Positions 61,246 through 64,000 of a stretch of 64,000 nucleotides of DNA are shown piece after piece. The stretch covers positions 62,001 through 126,000 of the forward strand of contig NZ_SOEE01000006.1 in NCBI RefSeq assembly GCF_004366035.1, read 5' to 3'. Position 1 is the stretch's first letter, and the number at the start of each line of letters is the position of its first letter. The notes under the pieces are model-generated. The model saw only the letters and a list, made by a program, of their open reading frames with translations. It searched no databases and was not told the DNA's origin. The stretch comes from Cytobacillus oceanisediminis (GTDB taxonomy: Bacteria > Bacillota > Bacilli > Bacillales > Cytobacillaceae). The translations under genes and the position numbers were made by a program.

Positions 61246-61965
61246 ATGAAAATCGAACGGAAAAAAATCTCGGCCCAGGTGCTGGATCAGCTCAAGGAAA
61301 TGATAAAGGAAGGCAAGTTCCCGCTAAATGAGCCGATGCCATCCGAAAATGAACTGGCCAAACTGTTCGGCGTCAGCCGTGCGCCTGTTCGAGAAGCATT
61401 GAGCGTATTATCTGCCAGCGGGATCATTGAATCCAGGCAAGGCGGCAGAAGCTTCGTCAAAGAAGTTAATATGGCAGACATGCTTGGTGCTTTAGCGATT
61501 GAATACATTCCTGTGGAACAGGTTTTTGAGCTATTGGAAATGCGGATGGTTATGGAGACACAGGCAGCAGCGATTGCTGCCTTGCGTCGTGAAGAGGCCG
61601 ACCTTGAAAAAATGAAGATGGCCCTCGATCAATTTGAAATCACACTGACGAATCCCGAAGCAGTAGGCGATCTGGCAGATGTTAATTTTCATAAACATCT
61701 TATCGAAGCAACGAAAAATCGATTCATGATACAGGTAATGGAAAATATCGATGATCTGTACCGAAAAGCAATAGCCTTTTCCCTTAAGAAGAATGTGGGT
61801 CTTCCAGAAAAGCGCGAACAGGTATATCAGGAGCATATGAGTATTTTTTCAGCTATTAAAGAACAGGACGAAGAAAGAGCGGCAAAGGCAATGCGGGTGC
61901 ATCTTGAGAATGTGACAAAGAAATTGAAGGTGAACGAAGGGGAAGGAAAGAAGGTGCCGTTGTGA
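61246..61965 (+). CDS. GntR/FadR-family transcriptional regulator
   Basis: A 239-residue protein. N-terminal winged helix (SENELAKLFGVSRAPVREALSVLSASGIIESRQGGRSFV) and a C-terminal FCD helical domain whose metal ligands would be the acids and His in DVNFHKHLIEA and the later His in EHMSIF. Likely local repressor of the TRAP-glcDF operon, responding to its substrate. AAGGAG precedes the ATG at 61246; the longer frame upstream overlaps the permease gene. It overlaps glcD by 4 bases. Confidence 0.88.
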   Translation: MKIERKKISAQVLDQLKEMIKEGKFPLNEPMPSENELAKLFGVSRAPVREALSVLSASGIIESRQGGRSFVKEVNMADMLGALAIEYIPVEQVFELLEMRMVMETQAAAIAALRREEADLEKMKMALDQFEITLTNPEAVGDLADVNFHKHLIEATKNRFMIQVMENIDDLYRKAIAFSLKKNVGLPEKREQVYQEHMSIFSAIKEQDEERAAKAMRVHLENVTKKLKVNEGEGKKVPL

Positions 61966-63377
61966 TCACCGAACAGATTGTTGAGCGGCTTAAAAGCATC
62001 ATGGGATCAGAAAAGCGCATTCTGCTTGAAAAAGCAGACCTGGTTTCTTATTCATACGATGGCTCGTTTGGAGCCTATAATCCCGAGATCATCCTGCAGC
62101 CAGTTTCAACTGAGGAAGTGGCAGGCATTGTAAAGCTAGCCAATGACATGAAAATTCCAGTCTATCCAAGAGGCAGGGGAACGAGTCTGAGCGGAGGCCC
62201 GCTCCCTGTCCACGGCGGGATGGTCCTTGATTTTTCCAGGTGGACCCAGAAGCTGATCATCGACCCGGAAGATACCGTTGCGATTGTATCTCCAGGTGTC
62301 ATTACAGCTGATATTGACCGTGAAGCACAGCGGCATGGGCTGTTGTATCCGCCAGACCCAAGCAGTTCCCATGTTTCCACAATTGGAGGGAACCTCGCTG
62401 AAAATGCCGGCGGCCCGCGCGGCTTAAAGTACGGGGTAACAAAAGATTATGTGCTGGGTCTGGAGATCGTCACGCCAGAAGGGGACATCATCCGGACAGG
62501 CGGACGGACGGTCAAAAACGTCACAGGCTATGACCTGACGAAGCTGATTGTTGGCTCGGAGGGGACGCTGGGCATCATCACAGAGGCCACCCTTCAGCTG
62601 ATTCCAAGACCTCAGGCCACCCAGACGATGATGGTCATATTTGATGACATTATTGATGCCGGAAAAGCAATATCGGCTGTGCTCACATCAGGTATCCTGC
62701 CTTCGAAAATGGAAATCATGGACCAGGCTTCAATCCAGGCGGTGGAAGAATTTCAGCCGATAGGACTCCCGATAGATGTAGATGCCATTATCCTGATTGA
62801 GCTTGATGGCCATCCAATCGCCATCAGGGATGAAAGCGAGCAGGTGAAGCAGGTGTGCCTGGAAGTTGGAGCAAGGGAAGCTATCATTGCAAGGGATGAG
62901 GAATCTGCCGAGAACCTATGGAAAGCGAGAAAACTCGTTTCGCCGGCCATCGTCAGAAAAAAGCCAACGAAAATTTCCGAGGATGCCACAATTCCAAGAA
63001 GCAAGATTCCTGAAATGTTCAGAAGGCTTCAGGAAATCAAAGCAAAATATGAAATTGACTTAGTCGTATTCGGTCATGCGGGTGATGGAAATCTGCATCC
63101 GAATATCATTACCGATAAGCAGGATAAAGAAGAGATGAAACGTGTGGAAAAAGCCGTAGAGGAGATTTTTACAGCAGCGATTGAATTGGGAGGAACTCTA
63201 TCAGGCGAGCATGGAATCGGGACCATGAAGGCGCCGTTTATGGAGATGGAGCTTGGGGAAGCGGGACTGGAAATGATGATACGAATGAAAAAAGCGTGGG
63301 ATCCGAACAACATAATGAATCCGGGCAAGATTTTTCCCGAGACAAAAGGGCAGAGGCTGGTGTTAGTCCATGACTAG
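61962..63377 (+). CDS. glcD: Glycolate oxidase-type FAD-linked subunit
   Basis: A 471-residue protein with the FAD-binding PCMH domain (PVYPRGRGTSLSGGPLPVHGGMVL, PSSSHVSTIGGNLAENAGGPRGLKYG) and the FAD-oxidase C-terminal domain ending GTLSGEHGIGTMKAPFM. It oxidises a 2-hydroxy acid such as glycolate or D-lactate together with an Fe-S subunit. GTG start overlapping the GntR stop; the following glcF overlaps its end by 8 bases. Confidence 0.9.
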   Translation: MITEQIVERLKSIMGSEKRILLEKADLVSYSYDGSFGAYNPEIILQPVSTEEVAGIVKLANDMKIPVYPRGRGTSLSGGPLPVHGGMVLDFSRWTQKLIIDPEDTVAIVSPGVITADIDREAQRHGLLYPPDPSSSHVSTIGGNLAENAGGPRGLKYGVTKDYVLGLEIVTPEGDIIRTGGRTVKNVTGYDLTKLIVGSEGTLGIITEATLQLIPRPQATQTMMVIFDDIIDAGKAISAVLTSGILPSKMEIMDQASIQAVEEFQPIGLPIDVDAIILIELDGHPIAIRDESEQVKQVCLEVGAREAIIARDEESAENLWKARKLVSPAIVRKKPTKISEDATIPRSKIPEMFRRLQEIKAKYEIDLVVFGHAGDGNLHPNIITDKQDKEEMKRVEKAVEEIFTAAIELGGTLSGEHGIGTMKAPFMEMELGEAGLEMMIRMKKAWDPNNIMNPGKIFPETKGQRLVLVHD

Positions 63378-64000
63378 CCAGCTCGCCTATAAAGAAACGT
63401 TTGACTGTGTCCAATGCGGCTATTGTCTTCCTGCCTGCCCCACATATGCCAGCATGGGGAAAGAAAGACATTCTCCACGGGGCCGGATCAATCTTGTGCA
63501 AATGGCGGCTGAAGGGAAAATAACCATCGAAGAAATTACAGAATCAATGGAGCTCTGCCTCGGCTGCCGCGCCTGTGAGACGGCGTGCCCAACGAATGTA
63601 CAATATGGAAAAATTCTCGAATCATTTAAGGGAGTAAAGGCTGCCGAAGCACCAGCTCCATTCATGGAGAACATGGCTCTGCAGAAGGTCTTGCCGAATA
63701 AGAAACTGCTGGCAGCCATGAGAGCTTCACTTCGGGCCTATCAAAAAACGGGTATGGACTCGCTTGCCCGCAAAAGCAAGGCGCTAAGCATTTTTCCCGA
63801 ACAGCTTCGGGCATTTGAAGAGATAGCACCTTATATTGAGATGCCAAATAAACAGCTAAGAACAGGCATCCTTCTGCCAGAGCGCGAGCCGAAAGCACGC
63901 GTCGCTTTTTTTACAGGGTGCATTATGGATGTGTTTTTTGCCAAGATCAATGACCTCAGCATCAAGCTGCTTCAGCATGCTGGCTGCGAAGTCACCGTAA
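63370..64000 (+). CDS. glcF: Glycolate oxidase iron-sulfur subunit (3' end outside the window)
   Basis: The first 210 codons are in the window and the frame is still open at the end. Two 4Fe-4S motifs are visible: CVQCGYCLPACPTY (residues 13-26) and CLGCRACETACPTN (about 63-76). The start of the cysteine-rich CCG-type domain follows (FFTGCIMD). It passes electrons from GlcD to the membrane. ATG at 63370 lies within the end of glcD. Confidence 0.9.
   Translation, partial: MTSQLAYKETFDCVQCGYCLPACPTYASMGKERHSPRGRINLVQMAAEGKITIEEITESMELCLGCRACETACPTNVQYGKILESFKGVKAAEAPAPFMENMALQKVLPNKKLLAAMRASLRAYQKTGMDSLARKSKALSIFPEQLRAFEEIAPYIEMPNKQLRTGILLPEREPKARVAFFTGCIMDVFFAKINDLSIKLLQHAGCEVTV

Noticed and set aside
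1-64000. tRNA, rRNA, riboswitch or T-box genes
   Set aside because: No cloverleaf, rRNA-like stretch or recognisable riboswitch core was found by eye. A covariance search would be needed to exclude weak cases.

Overview
The window looks like chromosomal DNA from a low-to-mid GC, endospore-former-type Firmicute of the family Bacillaceae (Bacillus / Cytobacillus / Mesobacillus-like). The reasons are AGGAGG-type ribosome binding sites with many TTG and GTG starts, rho-independent terminators after most units, and homologues of typical Bacillus genes (RsbR paralogue, Mta- and BltR-like MerR regulators, YuzA-like DUF378, HtpX, AadK). I see no rRNA, tRNA, transposase, prophage or CRISPR array. The window opens inside galE and closes inside glcF.

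Layout. 1-4.7 kb: end of galE, convergent galU, and a three-gene cell-envelope glycosylation set (DUF6044 membrane protein, GT2 glycosyltransferase, GtrA). 4.8-9.3 kb: a MEDS-domain protein, a cold-shock protein, a BltR-like MerR gene divergent from its MFS efflux pump, and small genes. 9.3-14.4 kb: a repeat-rich stretch, a GreA-C-domain protein, an OYE-family oxidoreductase, a PepSY/FixH-like pair and a MmcQ protein. 14.7-19 kb: a four-gene operon of HtrA protease, parvulin foldase and an ABC exporter. 19-24.5 kb: the kynurenine pathway (kynU-kynB-kynA and an NSS-type transporter) divergent from a TetR repressor. 24.5-30 kb: an RsbR paralogue behind a candidate SigB promoter, a methyltransferase, htpX, a Fur box in front of a truncated AraC gene, and a MerR/SRPBCC pair. 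30-43 kb: a second ABC exporter, DUF819 and NCS2 transporters, aadK, an acyl-CoA ligase / MerR / acyl-CoA dehydrogenase locus, an Mta-like regulator and a Cys/His-rich repeat protein. 43-46.2 kb: an RND efflux pump. 46.7-48.8 kb: a tightly coupled four-gene cassette containing a stand-alone B12-binding protein with the W-x9-EH signature of cobalamin photoreceptors and an RsbR-type STAS protein. 48.9-64 kb: BenE, MazG-like, then a PucR-family regulator followed by a catabolic and transport region (aldehyde dehydrogenase, hydroxyacid dehydrogenase, DUF3100 membrane pair, M20 amidohydrolase, GNAT, TAXI-TRAP transporter, GntR, glcD, glcF).

The two most unusual things are (1) the ABM / helical / B12-photosensor / PAS-STAS cassette, which I read as a possible light- or cobalamin-responsive input to a stressosome-like pathway, and (2) four intergenic arrays of a short core repeated every 20-21 bp. 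Three arrays use a TATCGGTCA core and one uses a TTGCGCCAT core; all begin close behind the 3' end of a gene. The spacing is about two helical turns. Two copies of a Bacillus-type interspersed element and a ~50-bp degenerate repeat add further unexplained intergenic structure.

Functions come from reading the translated sequences and recalled family knowledge. No database search was run.
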